Source of the DNA: an uncultured Thiotrichaceae bacterium | Lineage (GTDB): Bacteria; Pseudomonadota; Gammaproteobacteria; Thiotrichales; Thiotrichaceae | Assembly: GCA_938038645.1 (NCBI GenBank) | Contig: CALHTA010000007.1 | Span: forward strand, 1-8,176 | Reading direction: 5' to 3' | Length of the DNA: 8,176 bases | Part shown: positions 1 to 6,975 of the stretch, piece after piece | How positions within the stretch are numbered: the first letter of the stretch is position 1 | Layout: each line of letters starts with the position of its first letter | Translations under genes and position numbers: made by a program | Notes under the pieces: generated by a model | The model's input: only the letters and a program-made list of their open reading frames with translations | The model's database searches: none | Told to the model about the DNA's origin: nothing

Positions 1-104
1 AGCAAGGTTTAATCTTTATATAAATGATCAACTAATGAACCTTTAAGCAGCCCATTAACGACTAGCTTCGACTAAAAGCTTACAAAAAATTTAGGATTGA
101 GACA
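1..104 (+). other. Leader region or tail of an upstream gene
   Basis: No complete gene fits here. One frame is open from position 2 to a TAA at 44-46 and could be the last 14 codons of an upstream gene, but it is too short to identify. The other two forward frames stop at 12 and 23. The sequence is AT-rich. It holds a short direct repeat, CGACTA at 59-64 and 69-74, and a weak AGCTT/AAGCT inverted repeat (64-68 and 76-80). Neither has the look of a known regulatory site or terminator. AGGA at 93-96, eight bases before the ATG at 105, is the likely ribosome binding site of the first gene. No promoter can be called with confidence. Confidence 0.4.
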
Positions 105-1070
105 ATGCAGTGTCGCATCTGTTCGAACAGTGAAAACAATAAGACCCATGAAGCCCGTGAAATGATGCTTGGCATGCGTGATATACACACTTATTTTGAG
201 TGCGGAAATTGCGGGTGTCTACAGATCGCTGAAGTGCCCGACAACATTCAGGATTACTACCCAGGCGATGATTACTATTCTTATGACGAGATTAAACCCG
301 AAACAGGTTTGAAAAAAGCAATGATCACTGCGCGTGATCGCTACGCAGCCACTGGACATGGATTCATCGGTAAGCTACTGCAAATGCGCAAGCCGCATGA
401 CAAACTGCCTCGATTACAAAAAGCTAATGTCACGATGCAATCAAAGATCTTAGATATTGGCTGTGGTGCGGGCCACCTTCTTCATTCACTCAAAGAATGT
501 GGCTTTGAAAATATTTTAGGGGCTGATCCATTCAATGCTAAAAAAATTGAATACGATAATGGATTAATCATTGAACAGAAATCCATTCATGAAATAACTG
601 AAGGTGATTGGGACTTCATCATGATGAACCACTCTTTCGAACACGTCATGGATCAGCACGAAGTCATCGCGAAAATAGAAGAGCTTCTTAAGCCCGGCGG
701 TGTTTGCATGATTCGCGTGCCGACCGTCAGCAGTTGGGCTTGGGATCATTATGGCGTTGACTGGGTGCAATTAGATGCTCCTCGTCACTTGTTCTTACAC
801 TCGCAAAAGAGCATGCAAAGCTTAGCTGACCAAAGTGGCCTAGAGCTGAAAGAAACCGTCTACGACTCTTTCGCTTTCCAATACTGGGGCAGCGAGCAGT
901 ACTTGAAAGATATCCCGCTAAATGACGAGCGCTCTTATGCTGTCAACCCTGAAAAGTCGATATTCAGCGAACACAAAATCAGTGAATATGCGATTCGTAG
1001 CAAGGCACTCAATGCTGAGCAACAAGGTGACCAAGCCGCATTTTACTTCCATAAACCTACCTCGGCATAA
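105..1070 (+). CDS. Class I SAM-dependent methyltransferase with N-terminal Cys-pair motif
   Basis: Predicted cytoplasmic methyltransferase of 321 residues that uses S-adenosylmethionine. Two CxxC pairs near the N terminus (C3/C6 and C33/C36, plus C38) suggest a small zinc-binding domain, as in several sugar and natural-product methyltransferases. The Rossmann core follows. Motif I is DIGCGAG at 117-123, a likely acidic ribose-binding residue is D141, HSFEH lies at 176-180 (the usual motif IV region) and LKPGG at 195-199. The C-terminal part has conserved-looking DAPRHLF (224-230), WGSEQY (261-266) and GDQAAFY (308-314) blocks, which I associate with a family common in polysaccharide clusters. 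The start is supported by AGGA eight bases upstream and by the CxxC pair starting at residue 3. The next gene begins eight bases after the stop. Its substrate is unknown; methylation of a repeat-unit sugar or of the chain end is inferred only from context. Confidence 0.9.
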   Translation: MQCRICSNSENNKTHEAREMMLGMRDIHTYFECGNCGCLQIAEVPDNIQDYYPGDDYYSYDEIKPETGLKKAMITARDRYAATGHGFIGKLLQMRKPHDKLPRLQKANVTMQSKILDIGCGAGHLLHSLKECGFENILGADPFNAKKIEYDNGLIIEQKSIHEITEGDWDFIMMNHSFEHVMDQHEVIAKIEELLKPGGVCMIRVPTVSSWAWDHYGVDWVQLDAPRHLFLHSQKSMQSLADQSGLELKETVYDSFAFQYWGSEQYLKDIPLNDERSYAVNPEKSIFSEHKISEYAIRSKALNAEQQGDQAAFYFHKPTSA

Positions 1071-1078
1071 ACGCTAGA

Positions 1079-1537
1079 ATGAGTAAAAAACAAAAAATAT
1101 TGGCCATATCATCGCCTGGTGGCCATTGGATCCAGCTTAATAAAATCTGTAATGAAATGGAGTCTCGATTTGATGTCGTGTATGCGACACCCGGAACTCA
1201 GTACGGATCACAAAAGAGTCATCGTAAGATTCACAATATTACGGACGCAAGTGCTGATAGTAAATTGAAGCTTATCCCCCTTGCTTTTCAATTGTTGTGG
1301 ATAATGATCAAGGAACGACCTTCTGCCATTATTTCAACCGGTGCGGCTCCCGGTGCGATTGCTGTTCTGATTGCCAAAGTGCTACCAATCAAAACTATCT
1401 GGGTCGATAGCATTGCAAACGTTGCCAAACTATCCCGCTCTGGTGAAATGGTTAAGAACCATGCGAACCTAGTGGTGACGCAGTGGGAGCCGTTAAGTGA
1501 CGGTAAGAAGATTCGCTACCAAGGTTCAGTGTTATGA
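1079..1537 (+). CDS. pssD: PssD/Alg14-like glycosyltransferase subunit
   Basis: Protein of 152 residues matching the Alg14-like half of a split GT-B glycosyltransferase (PssD, Cps14F). In this family the Alg14-like subunit anchors the enzyme to the membrane and binds the acceptor, while the partner binds the nucleotide sugar. Visible motifs are SSPGGHW near 11-17 (the family GGH signature), STGAAPG at 86-92, WVDSIANVAKLSRSG at 108-122 and TQWEP at 134-138. A hydrophobic stretch near 66-77 may insert into the membrane. Length is normal for the family. Many Alg14 proteins carry an E-S-x-x-R pattern where this one has D110-S-I-A-N114, probably a subfamily difference. Its stop overlaps the next start by four bases (ATGA), as expected for subunits made in equal amounts. 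The likely reaction is transfer of the second sugar onto an undecaprenyl-diphosphate-linked first sugar. The sugar cannot be told from sequence. Confidence 0.88.
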   Translation: MSKKQKILAISSPGGHWIQLNKICNEMESRFDVVYATPGTQYGSQKSHRKIHNITDASADSKLKLIPLAFQLLWIMIKERPSAIISTGAAPGAIAVLIAKVLPIKTIWVDSIANVAKLSRSGEMVKNHANLVVTQWEPLSDGKKIRYQGSVL

Positions 1538-2016
1538 TTTTTGTAGCCGTAGGCACACAGTTTTCGTTTGATCGCCTCATTCAGTATATGGATGAATGGG
1601 CAGAAGCCAATGATGAAGCTGTTTTTGCACAGATTGGCGATGGAGATTACGAGCCCAAACATATGAAATGGGAACGTTTTTTAGATGGTGACCAGTACAA
1701 TGGTTACATCAAAGATTCAACAGCATTTGTTTCACATGCTGGAATGGGTAATATAATAAGTTCAAGGCAGCACCAGACGCCTATTATCGTCATCAATCGT
1801 CAGTTTGAATTAGGCGAGCACCGAAACAATCATCAAGCAGATGGTTTGTTATGGATGGGTAAGCTTCCTGGCGTTTACACTGCCACTACTCAAGAAGATT
1901 TATTTGCTCACCTAAGCAAGCGTGAAAGCCTAGATTGCCCTGCAGAGTCAGAAAATCACAAGCGTGAACAATTAGTGACGTTTTTAGGTGACTATATAGA
2001 CGGAACTCTTAGCTAA
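1534..2016 (+). CDS. pssE: PssE/Alg13-like glycosyltransferase catalytic subunit
   Basis: Protein of 160 residues equivalent to the C-terminal nucleotide-sugar-binding domain of family 28 glycosyltransferases (PssE, Cps14G, Alg13). The N-terminal VAVGTQFSFDRL (4-15) is the typical first strand and loop. HAGMG at 68-72 corresponds to the glycine-rich HaG motif near the nucleotide. P83 to Q101, including GEHRNNHQ at 94-101, matches the conserved donor-binding stretch. The start is fixed by the VGT motif at residues 6-8 and by AAGG at 1521-1524, nine bases upstream, inside the partner gene. The four-base overlap with the PssD-like gene indicates translational coupling and a heteromeric enzyme. 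There is no signal peptide or membrane helix, so it should sit on the cytoplasmic face through its partner. Family members add glucuronic acid, galactose or N-acetylglucosamine; the donor here is undetermined. Confidence 0.9.
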   Translation: MIFVAVGTQFSFDRLIQYMDEWAEANDEAVFAQIGDGDYEPKHMKWERFLDGDQYNGYIKDSTAFVSHAGMGNIISSRQHQTPIIVINRQFELGEHRNNHQADGLLWMGKLPGVYTATTQEDLFAHLSKRESLDCPAESENHKREQLVTFLGDYIDGTLS

Positions 2017-2019
2017 GCA

Positions 2020-3327
2020 ATGCAAATCCTCCAAAAGCTGCTTCATAACCCTCTGATAATACAAAGCGCGCTTTCTATGATTGCCCGCTTCACAGGCGTG
2101 GCGCTTAATTTTGCTGTGGCAATATTGATTACTCGCCAATTAAGTTTGGGAAATGCAGGGGTTGTTTTCTTACTAATGATCTTTGTTTCAGGGGTCGCAT
2201 TAGTGAGCAGAGTTGGTTTGGATCAACTCATTGTCAAAGAAGTGGCGAGTGCCCACGAAGACCACATAGATTTCAAAAAAGCTTATCTGAAGAATACTCA
2301 CCAATTAGTATTGCTGATTTCAGGTTTATTTGTGGGAATATGGCTGCTAATGAGCCCTTATGTTCGTGAAGCATTTTTTCACGGCGATATCGAGCTAAGC
2401 CATTTGATGTGGGCGTCCGTGTGCGTCATCTTTTTTAATTTTATGTTTGTTAATAGCTTCTACCTAAAAGCTATTCGACATAGCTCTTTGTCGATTCTTA
2501 CACAAAACGCATTACCCGGCGTTAGCTTTTTAGTACTCATTGCTTTTACCTGGAATTACTTTTCAACCGGCGGCGGCCACGTTGTTGTTTATATATTATC
2601 TTTGTCACTAACGGGATTCTTCTCGTTTTTTGTTGTCCGACCTTTCATCAAAAACGGATCTTGGTCTGATAACAATGCACCAAAGCTCAAAGCGCTATTT
2701 ATTAAGTCACTGCCTCTAGCACCTATATCATTCTTTTCCTTCATGATGATATTTGCAGACGCTTTGATGGTTGGTTATTTTTTAGGTAATGAAAAGGTTG
2801 CGCTCTATAATGTAGCAGCCAAGGTGTCTTATATTAGCTTATTCTTTCTTGGCGCCCTGGATGCAACGATTTACCCAAGACTATTAGCCATATACAATCA
2901 CCAACCAGAGCGCCTCTGGAATTTCTTCTGGCAAGCGACGGCTTTGGTGCTCGCTGTTTTAATCATTGTTACGGGTGTAATGTATGCACTGTCAGATTTG
3001 ATACTCATAGTTTTTAAACCAGAATACCTAGCCGCAAAGCAAGCGCTGGCACTATTATTACTCGCTCAGCTATTACGAGCGGCAAGCTTAACTTTTTCTT
3101 TCATGTTTATTGCTAGTGAGAAAGTACGTTATCTAAATATTGCTCTAACGGTGGCTATGATTGTTAACCTAGTAGCGAATATCATACTGATCCCTATATA
3201 TGGAATTGAAGGAGCTGCAACCGCAACCTTACTTGCCAATGGTGTCCTCGTCGCTATTGTAATTAGTCTGTTTTTTATAAAAAAACTACTATCCCGACCA
3301 CAGATAAGTGAAGCCACAAACGTATGA
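2020..3327 (+). CDS. wzx: Wzx-like polysaccharide repeat-unit flippase
   Basis: Polytopic inner-membrane protein of 435 residues with about twelve predicted hydrophobic segments, roughly at 15-37, 43-64, 93-113, 127-147, 160-178, 187-207, 232-254, 265-285, 300-324, 341-363, 371-393 and 396-420. Length, helix number and features such as the RQLSLGNAGVVF region (39-50), VGYFLGNEKVALYNVAAK (251-268) and IPIYGIEGAATATLLAN (391-407) are typical of the MOP-superfamily flippases (Wzx/RfbX). These move undecaprenyl-diphosphate-linked repeat units from the cytoplasmic to the periplasmic face. The start lies three bases after the preceding stop with only a weak ribosome binding site, suggesting coupling. 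Its stop overlaps the polymerase start (ATGA at 3324-3327), a common pairing. Substrate specificity cannot be read from sequence. Confidence 0.92.
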   Translation: MQILQKLLHNPLIIQSALSMIARFTGVALNFAVAILITRQLSLGNAGVVFLLMIFVSGVALVSRVGLDQLIVKEVASAHEDHIDFKKAYLKNTHQLVLLISGLFVGIWLLMSPYVREAFFHGDIELSHLMWASVCVIFFNFMFVNSFYLKAIRHSSLSILTQNALPGVSFLVLIAFTWNYFSTGGGHVVVYILSLSLTGFFSFFVVRPFIKNGSWSDNNAPKLKALFIKSLPLAPISFFSFMMIFADALMVGYFLGNEKVALYNVAAKVSYISLFFLGALDATIYPRLLAIYNHQPERLWNFFWQATALVLAVLIIVTGVMYALSDLILIVFKPEYLAAKQALALLLLAQLLRAASLTFSFMFIASEKVRYLNIALTVAMIVNLVANIILIPIYGIEGAATATLLANGVLVAIVISLFFIKKLLSRPQISEATNV

Positions 3328-4610
3328 TTCTAAGAATACTGACCATACTCTTTATTATTTCCATCTTTATACCGGTGGAATTTCACTATTTGCTTGGCTC
3401 TTTAAGAATCGAGACCTATCGAGTGGTGTTGGGCTTAGCACTTGTTGTTAGCATAATTAATATTAGACAAGTCTTGGAAAAAGCAGACTTTGTTGATGTG
3501 CTACTCGGCGCCTTCATTATGCTGGCCACCGCAAGCTTAATGTATAATCACGGCGTGCAAAAAGGCTTGGAATCATCTGGAATCTTAGCCATCGAAGTAC
3601 TCGGCTCCTTTTACCTAGCGCGACTGTTTATCACTACCCCGAAACGATATTACTTTGTTAATCTTGGTTTTGTGATGATCTTATCGGTGATGGTGTTCTT
3701 CTCGCTTTATGAAGCGTTCGCCAAACATCGCATCTTACACGACTGGGCAACAATGATTACGGGTAATAATTCCTTGGATTATCGCCTCTATACGCACTAC
3801 TACATTCGCTTCGGTATCATGCGTACCACCAATCTATTTGCTCACCCAATCTTGTACGGAACAATCGGAGCCATTTTCTTCCCGTTTGCCATATTGTTAG
3901 TGATTAATAAATTTAAGTGGATTAACTTTGGGCGAGCCCTAGCACTCTTAATTGGCATGATAACAACGCTATCATCGGCCCCATTACTTGCCGTTGTTTT
4001 TCAAGGCGCGACAGCGATGCTGGCACATTACTGGCAAGGTGCAAAAAGGCTTTGGTCTTCGCTAGCATTCTTTGCGTTTGCAAGTTTCTTATTGATAAAT
4101 GCATTATCAAACCGAGGCTTTTTTGCCATACTAATCTCCTATCTGACCTTCAATCCGGTCACAGGGTATTACAGAATGCTGCAATGGGAGCATTCTATGG
4201 ATGACATCGCCGACAACCCTGTGATGGGAATTGGGTTGCATGATTGGTCACGTCCAGAGTGGATGAATTCAAGTATCGATAGCTTTTGGTTATTAGTGAC
4301 CATGCAGCACGGTGTATTCGCAGGGTTTATTCTCTTATTTTGCAGCTTTTATGCGGTGTTTAATGTCTTGGGAGTACTCCACAAGCACCACCCAGCAGTG
4401 AAGTGGATGGTTAATTCATGGATCATGGCGTCAATGTCTTTGATTCTCATCGGATTTACTGTTGATTACTTCGGCAAAATACAACCGATGTTCTTTTTTG
4501 TATTGGGCTCAATCAGCTGGGCCAAGTACCATGAGCAACTTAATGATTCTGTGACAAAGCTTTCGCACATCGCCAGAATCAAAGCTGCTTATCAAAATAA
4601 AATGAAATAA
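3324..4610 (+). CDS. wzy: Wzy-like polysaccharide polymerase (O-antigen ligase family)
   Basis: Inner-membrane protein of 428 residues with about ten or more hydrophobic segments starting right at the N terminus. It fits the O-antigen ligase/polymerase superfamily. The telling region is the large loop after about residue 277: a GYYRMLQW segment (281-288), then DNPVMGIGLHDW (297-308) and SIDSFWLLVTMQHG (317-330). Together these resemble the R-x-x-W, nPxxGiG and late His-Gly pattern of the Wzy_C domain. Another conserved-looking stretch is TTNLFAHPILYGT (168-180). As a polymerase it would join repeat units in the periplasm by adding the growing chain to a new lipid-linked unit. Position directly after wzx and among repeat-unit glycosyltransferases favours polymerase over lipopolysaccharide ligase, but the two cannot be separated with certainty by sequence. 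A small 12-base gap separates it from the acetyltransferase gene. Confidence 0.85.
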   Translation: MILRILTILFIISIFIPVEFHYLLGSLRIETYRVVLGLALVVSIINIRQVLEKADFVDVLLGAFIMLATASLMYNHGVQKGLESSGILAIEVLGSFYLARLFITTPKRYYFVNLGFVMILSVMVFFSLYEAFAKHRILHDWATMITGNNSLDYRLYTHYYIRFGIMRTTNLFAHPILYGTIGAIFFPFAILLVINKFKWINFGRALALLIGMITTLSSAPLLAVVFQGATAMLAHYWQGAKRLWSSLAFFAFASFLLINALSNRGFFAILISYLTFNPVTGYYRMLQWEHSMDDIADNPVMGIGLHDWSRPEWMNSSIDSFWLLVTMQHGVFAGFILLFCSFYAVFNVLGVLHKHHPAVKWMVNSWIMASMSLILIGFTVDYFGKIQPMFFFVLGSISWAKYHEQLNDSVTKLSHIARIKAAYQNKMK

Positions 4611-4622
4611 GGCATAATTTCT

Positions 4623-5072
4623 ATGAGAGCTCGTTTCGTCAATCAACGCATGTTTATGGTTCTGGTTAATCTTCGTAACCGCTTGTTATATGCTCGTACT
4701 TGGTACTACCGCACGATGTATGGCATGGATATCTCACCAGATGTTCGGATATCACTCAAAGCGCGAATTGACAAAACAAACCCAAAGGGCTTATCCATTG
4801 GTGAAAAAACCATGGTCGCCTTCGACGCCATCATTTTGTCACATGACTTTGCCTCTCGCAGGCATGCCGCTAAAACCCGTATTGGTAAACATTGCTTTAT
4901 CGGTTGTGCTTCAATCATCATGCCAAACGTAACGATTGGTGATGAGGTTATTGTTGCTGCTGGTAGCGTGGTGACTAAAGACGTTCCCTCAAACAGCATT
5001 GTTGCGGGCAACCCAGCAAAAATTATCAAAAGCGACATTCACACTGTCGAATACGGAATGATTGCAGAATGA
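4623..5072 (+). CDS. Left-handed beta-helix (hexapeptide) O-acyltransferase
   Basis: Protein of 149 residues of the WcaF/CysE-like hexapeptide-repeat acyltransferase group, probably using acetyl-CoA to acetylate a sugar hydroxyl. Imperfect hexapeptides run from about residue 37 to 134. The clearest are [18 protein letters not shown] (85-102), [18 protein letters not shown] (103-120) and [16 protein letters not shown] (121-136), the usual end of the beta-helix fold. H74 in the ILSHDF segment is the probable catalytic histidine. The basic, aromatic N terminus (residues 1-34) is typical of small capsule acetyltransferases and may help membrane association. AAGG at 4609-4612, ten bases upstream, is the best ribosome binding site. 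The gene ends in a four-base ATGA overlap with the next glycosyltransferase. The fold forms trimers in known members. Serine acetyltransferase is unlikely given the short N-terminal part and the context. The target sugar is unknown. Confidence 0.9.
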   Translation: MRARFVNQRMFMVLVNLRNRLLYARTWYYRTMYGMDISPDVRISLKARIDKTNPKGLSIGEKTMVAFDAIILSHDFASRRHAAKTRIGKHCFIGCASIIMPNVTIGDEVIVAAGSVVTKDVPSNSIVAGNPAKIIKSDIHTVEYGMIAE

Positions 5073-6001
5073 GCCAAGTCGATATAATCCTTGTTTCTTA
5101 TAACACGGCAGACTATACCGTCAGAGCTATCGAGTCTGTATTTGAGCAAACTAAAGAAACGGATGTAAATCTCATTGTTGTTGATAACAACTCATCAGAT
5201 GACTCTGTTGAAAAGATTAACAGTAAATTCCCTAGCGTTGAGATCATCCAAACTGGCGCCAACTTGGGCTTTGCGGGTGGGGTTAATGTTGGCGCTAAAG
5301 CAGGACACGCAGACTATATCCTTTTACTAAATCCGGATACCGTCATCCTTGATGGAGCCATCGATAAGTTAGTCGAATTTGCCAAACAACATCCTAAAGC
5401 AGGTGTCTGGGGTGGAGTAACACTCAACAACGACCTCTCGTTAAATCCTAATAATGCTAGAGCAAGAATAAGCTTTAAAACGCTTGTCTTTAGCGCGACG
5501 GGCTTGAGCAAAATTTTTCGTGGCAGCTGTTTTTTCAATTATGACAACTATGGTTGCTGGGACCGCCTTTCCGAAAGAGATGTCGATGTAATAACGGGTT
5601 GCTTCTTCTTAACACCGCGTGCCCTTTGGGATTCCCTTGAAGGGTTGGATACAACATTTTTTATGTATGCAGAAGAAGCGGATTATTGCATTCGTGCGAT
5701 TGATGCAGGCTATCAGCCTAGAGTGACTCCTAATGCACGAATCATTCATCATGGTGGTGTAAGTGAAGTAAACTTGTCAGGCAAGATGATTAAGCTACTT
5801 AAAGGCAAAGCTCACTTTATTAAGAAACATGAACCTAGCTGGAAACAACCCATATTTAACGGCTTATTATTGACTCATGTTTTCAACAAGTACCTTTTAA
5901 GTGGACTTAAAGCAGTTATCAAAAAAGATGCGAAGCTGGTTCATGAGGAGTGGAAAGAGATATTCACGCAACGCAAGTCATGGATGGCAGGTTATAAATA
6001 A
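5069..6001 (+). CDS. GT2 glycosyltransferase, rhamnosyltransferase-like
   Basis: Inverting family 2 glycosyltransferase (GT-A fold) of 310 residues. ILVSYN (7-12) and [10 protein letters not shown] (37-46) form the nucleotide-binding start of the domain. [11 protein letters not shown] (65-75) is a hallmark of the COG1216/rhamnosyltransferase-like branch. LLLNPDT (86-91) holds the D-x-D equivalent in its N-P-D form. The acceptor side has [12 protein letters not shown] (176-187), followed by [11 protein letters not shown] (197-207), where the acidic E202/E203/D205 group should supply the catalytic base. HHGG at 227-230 is also typical of the branch. No strong membrane helix is seen, so it should act at the cytoplasmic membrane face on the lipid-linked oligosaccharide. 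The start overlaps the acetyltransferase stop (ATGA), and the stop shares one base with the next start (TAATG at 5999-6003). The donor is often dTDP-rhamnose in this branch, but no rhamnose pathway genes are in view, so that is not secure. Confidence 0.92.
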   Translation: MSQVDIILVSYNTADYTVRAIESVFEQTKETDVNLIVVDNNSSDDSVEKINSKFPSVEIIQTGANLGFAGGVNVGAKAGHADYILLLNPDTVILDGAIDKLVEFAKQHPKAGVWGGVTLNNDLSLNPNNARARISFKTLVFSATGLSKIFRGSCFFNYDNYGCWDRLSERDVDVITGCFFLTPRALWDSLEGLDTTFFMYAEEADYCIRAIDAGYQPRVTPNARIIHHGGVSEVNLSGKMIKLLKGKAHFIKKHEPSWKQPIFNGLLLTHVFNKYLLSGLKAVIKKDAKLVHEEWKEIFTQRKSWMAGYK

Positions 6002-6843
6002 TGGCTACTGTAATTGTTCCAGCACACAATGAATCAGGTGTAATAGAAGCCTGCTTGGACAGTATTATTCAACAGTCAGAAGTCGATCACATTATTGTCG
6101 CCTGTAATGGCTGCACTGATAACACTGCTGACATAGTACGCAAAAACTATCCTGACATTCACTGTTTAGACATAAGTACCCCTTCAAAAGTGAATGCGCT
6201 TAATGAAGCAGAAGCTTTTGCTCGTGAACTTGGCTTAACTTTCCCTGTCTACTACATTGATGCTGATACCAAGCTAAGCCCAAACTGTGTCTCGGGTGTC
6301 AATCAGTATTTAAAGACTAGTGATGTTCTTTTAGCGGCCCCGACGCCTATTATAGACACATCACATTCATCTTGGATTGTTCAAACTTATTATAAAGTTT
6401 GGGTCAACCTGCCCTATATAAAAGAAGGTGTTATTGCCACCTGTAGCTATATTATTACAGAGGAAGGTCGCAGTCGTTTTGAAAAGTTTCCTGATGTCAT
6501 AAATGATGATGGGTTTATAAGATGTAATTTTTGGAATCGGGAAATAAGCAATGTCCCTGGTACTGAAATTTACATTAGAGCGCCGAAAGACATTTACTCG
6601 CTAATTAAAATTAAGACCCGTGCAAGACTAGGTAATATGCAGCTAATGGCAACTGGACAATGCAAGGTAGTTGAAAAGAAACAATATGGTAGCGTGATGC
6701 GGGACCGATTGTTGAGTCGCGACTGGTTTTCCACGCTAATTTATATTGGCATTGCTGGCATTATTAGGATTAGGTCGAAAAAACAGTTTAAACGGCTTAA
6801 CGAATACCGCTGGGAGAAAGATTTATCCTCCCGTGATGTGTGA
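6001..6843 (+). CDS. GT2 glycosyltransferase with C-terminal hydrophobic segment
   Basis: Second family 2 glycosyltransferase, 280 residues. VIVPAHNESGVIEACLDSI (4-22) and ACNGCTDNTADIV (34-46) make up the N-terminal nucleotide-binding part. IDADT (86-90) contains the metal-binding D-x-D. NDDGF at 168-172 is the probable acceptor-side acidic motif with the catalytic base. KTRARLGN (205-212) could stand for the arginine-containing motif that follows it in GT2 enzymes. A hydrophobic stretch at about 243-256, followed by a basic tail, may dock the protein on the inner membrane. It ends WEKDLSSRDV, which looks like a natural C terminus. The start is at the one-base overlap with the preceding gene; AGG at 5989-5991 lies nine bases upstream. 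Codon use toward the middle (about 6480-6620) looks more AT-rich than in neighbouring genes, a weak hint of separate acquisition. Donor and acceptor are unknown. Confidence 0.88.
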   Translation: MATVIVPAHNESGVIEACLDSIIQQSEVDHIIVACNGCTDNTADIVRKNYPDIHCLDISTPSKVNALNEAEAFARELGLTFPVYYIDADTKLSPNCVSGVNQYLKTSDVLLAAPTPIIDTSHSSWIVQTYYKVWVNLPYIKEGVIATCSYIITEEGRSRFEKFPDVINDDGFIRCNFWNREISNVPGTEIYIRAPKDIYSLIKIKTRARLGNMQLMATGQCKVVEKKQYGSVMRDRLLSRDWFSTLIYIGIAGIIRIRSKKQFKRLNEYRWEKDLSSRDV

Positions 6844-6964
6844 TTGGTATACAATGCCGCATTAAAAGACATAGAAATGTTTATGATTGTAATTAGAAAC
6901 ATTGAACCATTCTTGGATCTAGAGACCCCCACTAGTAACCAAGATCAATACCAAGAGGCCTACA
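6844..6964 (+). promoter_or_regulatory. 121-base gap before the initiating transferase; possible leader
   Basis: This is the only long gap in the cluster; the other junctions range from a four-base overlap to a 12-base gap. It holds an almost palindromic ATTG-GTATAC-AAT stretch (6843-6855), in which TACAAT at 6850-6855 could be a -10 box. No convincing -35 box lies 17 bases upstream, so a promoter is only possible. TCTTGG at 6911-6916 can pair with either of two CCAAGA copies (6939-6944 and 6951-6956), and CTAG at 6919-6922 with CTAG at 6932-6935. The second CCAAGA copy overlaps the ribosome binding site of the next gene. No run of T follows any hairpin, so an intrinsic terminator is not supported. 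The regulatory role is inference. Confidence 0.3.
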
Positions 6965-6975
6965 GTGGACGATAA
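6877..6975 (+). CDS. Possible 32-residue leader ORF overlapping the next start
   Basis: An ATG at 6877 opens a 32-codon frame ending in TAA at 6973-6975, eleven bases into the following gene and in a different frame. The predicted peptide starts MFMIVIRNIEPFLDLE and ends in a polar, Gln/Tyr-rich stretch; I recognise no family. There is no good ribosome binding site upstream (only an AAAAGA stretch about nine bases before). The same frame is open back to the TGA of the preceding glycosyltransferase at 6841-6843, so the ORF is simply the open stretch after that stop. A frame this short can arise by chance in AT-rich DNA. If translated, ribosomes would pass through the AAGAGG site and stop next to the GTG start, which could couple or modulate translation of the transferase. 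It is listed as a weak candidate only. Confidence 0.15.
   Translation: MFMIVIRNIEPFLDLETPTSNQDQYQEAYSGR
6953..6958 (+). promoter_or_regulatory. Ribosome binding site deciding a GTG start
   Basis: AAGAGG lies six bases before the GTG at 6965 and is the best Shine-Dalgarno match in the stretch. No ATG in the same frame occurs between the upstream in-frame stop (TAG at 6920-6922) and codon 22 of the protein. Starting at that ATG would cut into the first membrane helix, so GTG is the likely start. Confidence 0.7.

Noticed and set aside
59..81. CGACTA direct repeat and AGCTT/AAGCT hairpin as a regulatory element
   Set aside because: Both are very short and match no known site; chance is a sufficient explanation.
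4706..5038. Reverse-strand open frame of 110 codons
   Set aside because: It lies wholly inside the acetyltransferase gene, whose hexapeptide repeats are unmistakable, and its translation shows no recognisable domain.
6812..6832. GGGAG/CTCCC inverted repeat as an intrinsic terminator
   Set aside because: The stem is only five pairs with an 11-base loop, lies inside the coding end of the GT2 gene and has no T run after it.
6841..6975. TGA at 6841-6843 as a nonsense mutation truncating the second GT2 gene
   Set aside because: The frame stays open for 43 codons after the stop, but the protein already ends in a natural-looking WEKDLSSRDV tail and has a full GT2 length, so a true stop is more likely.
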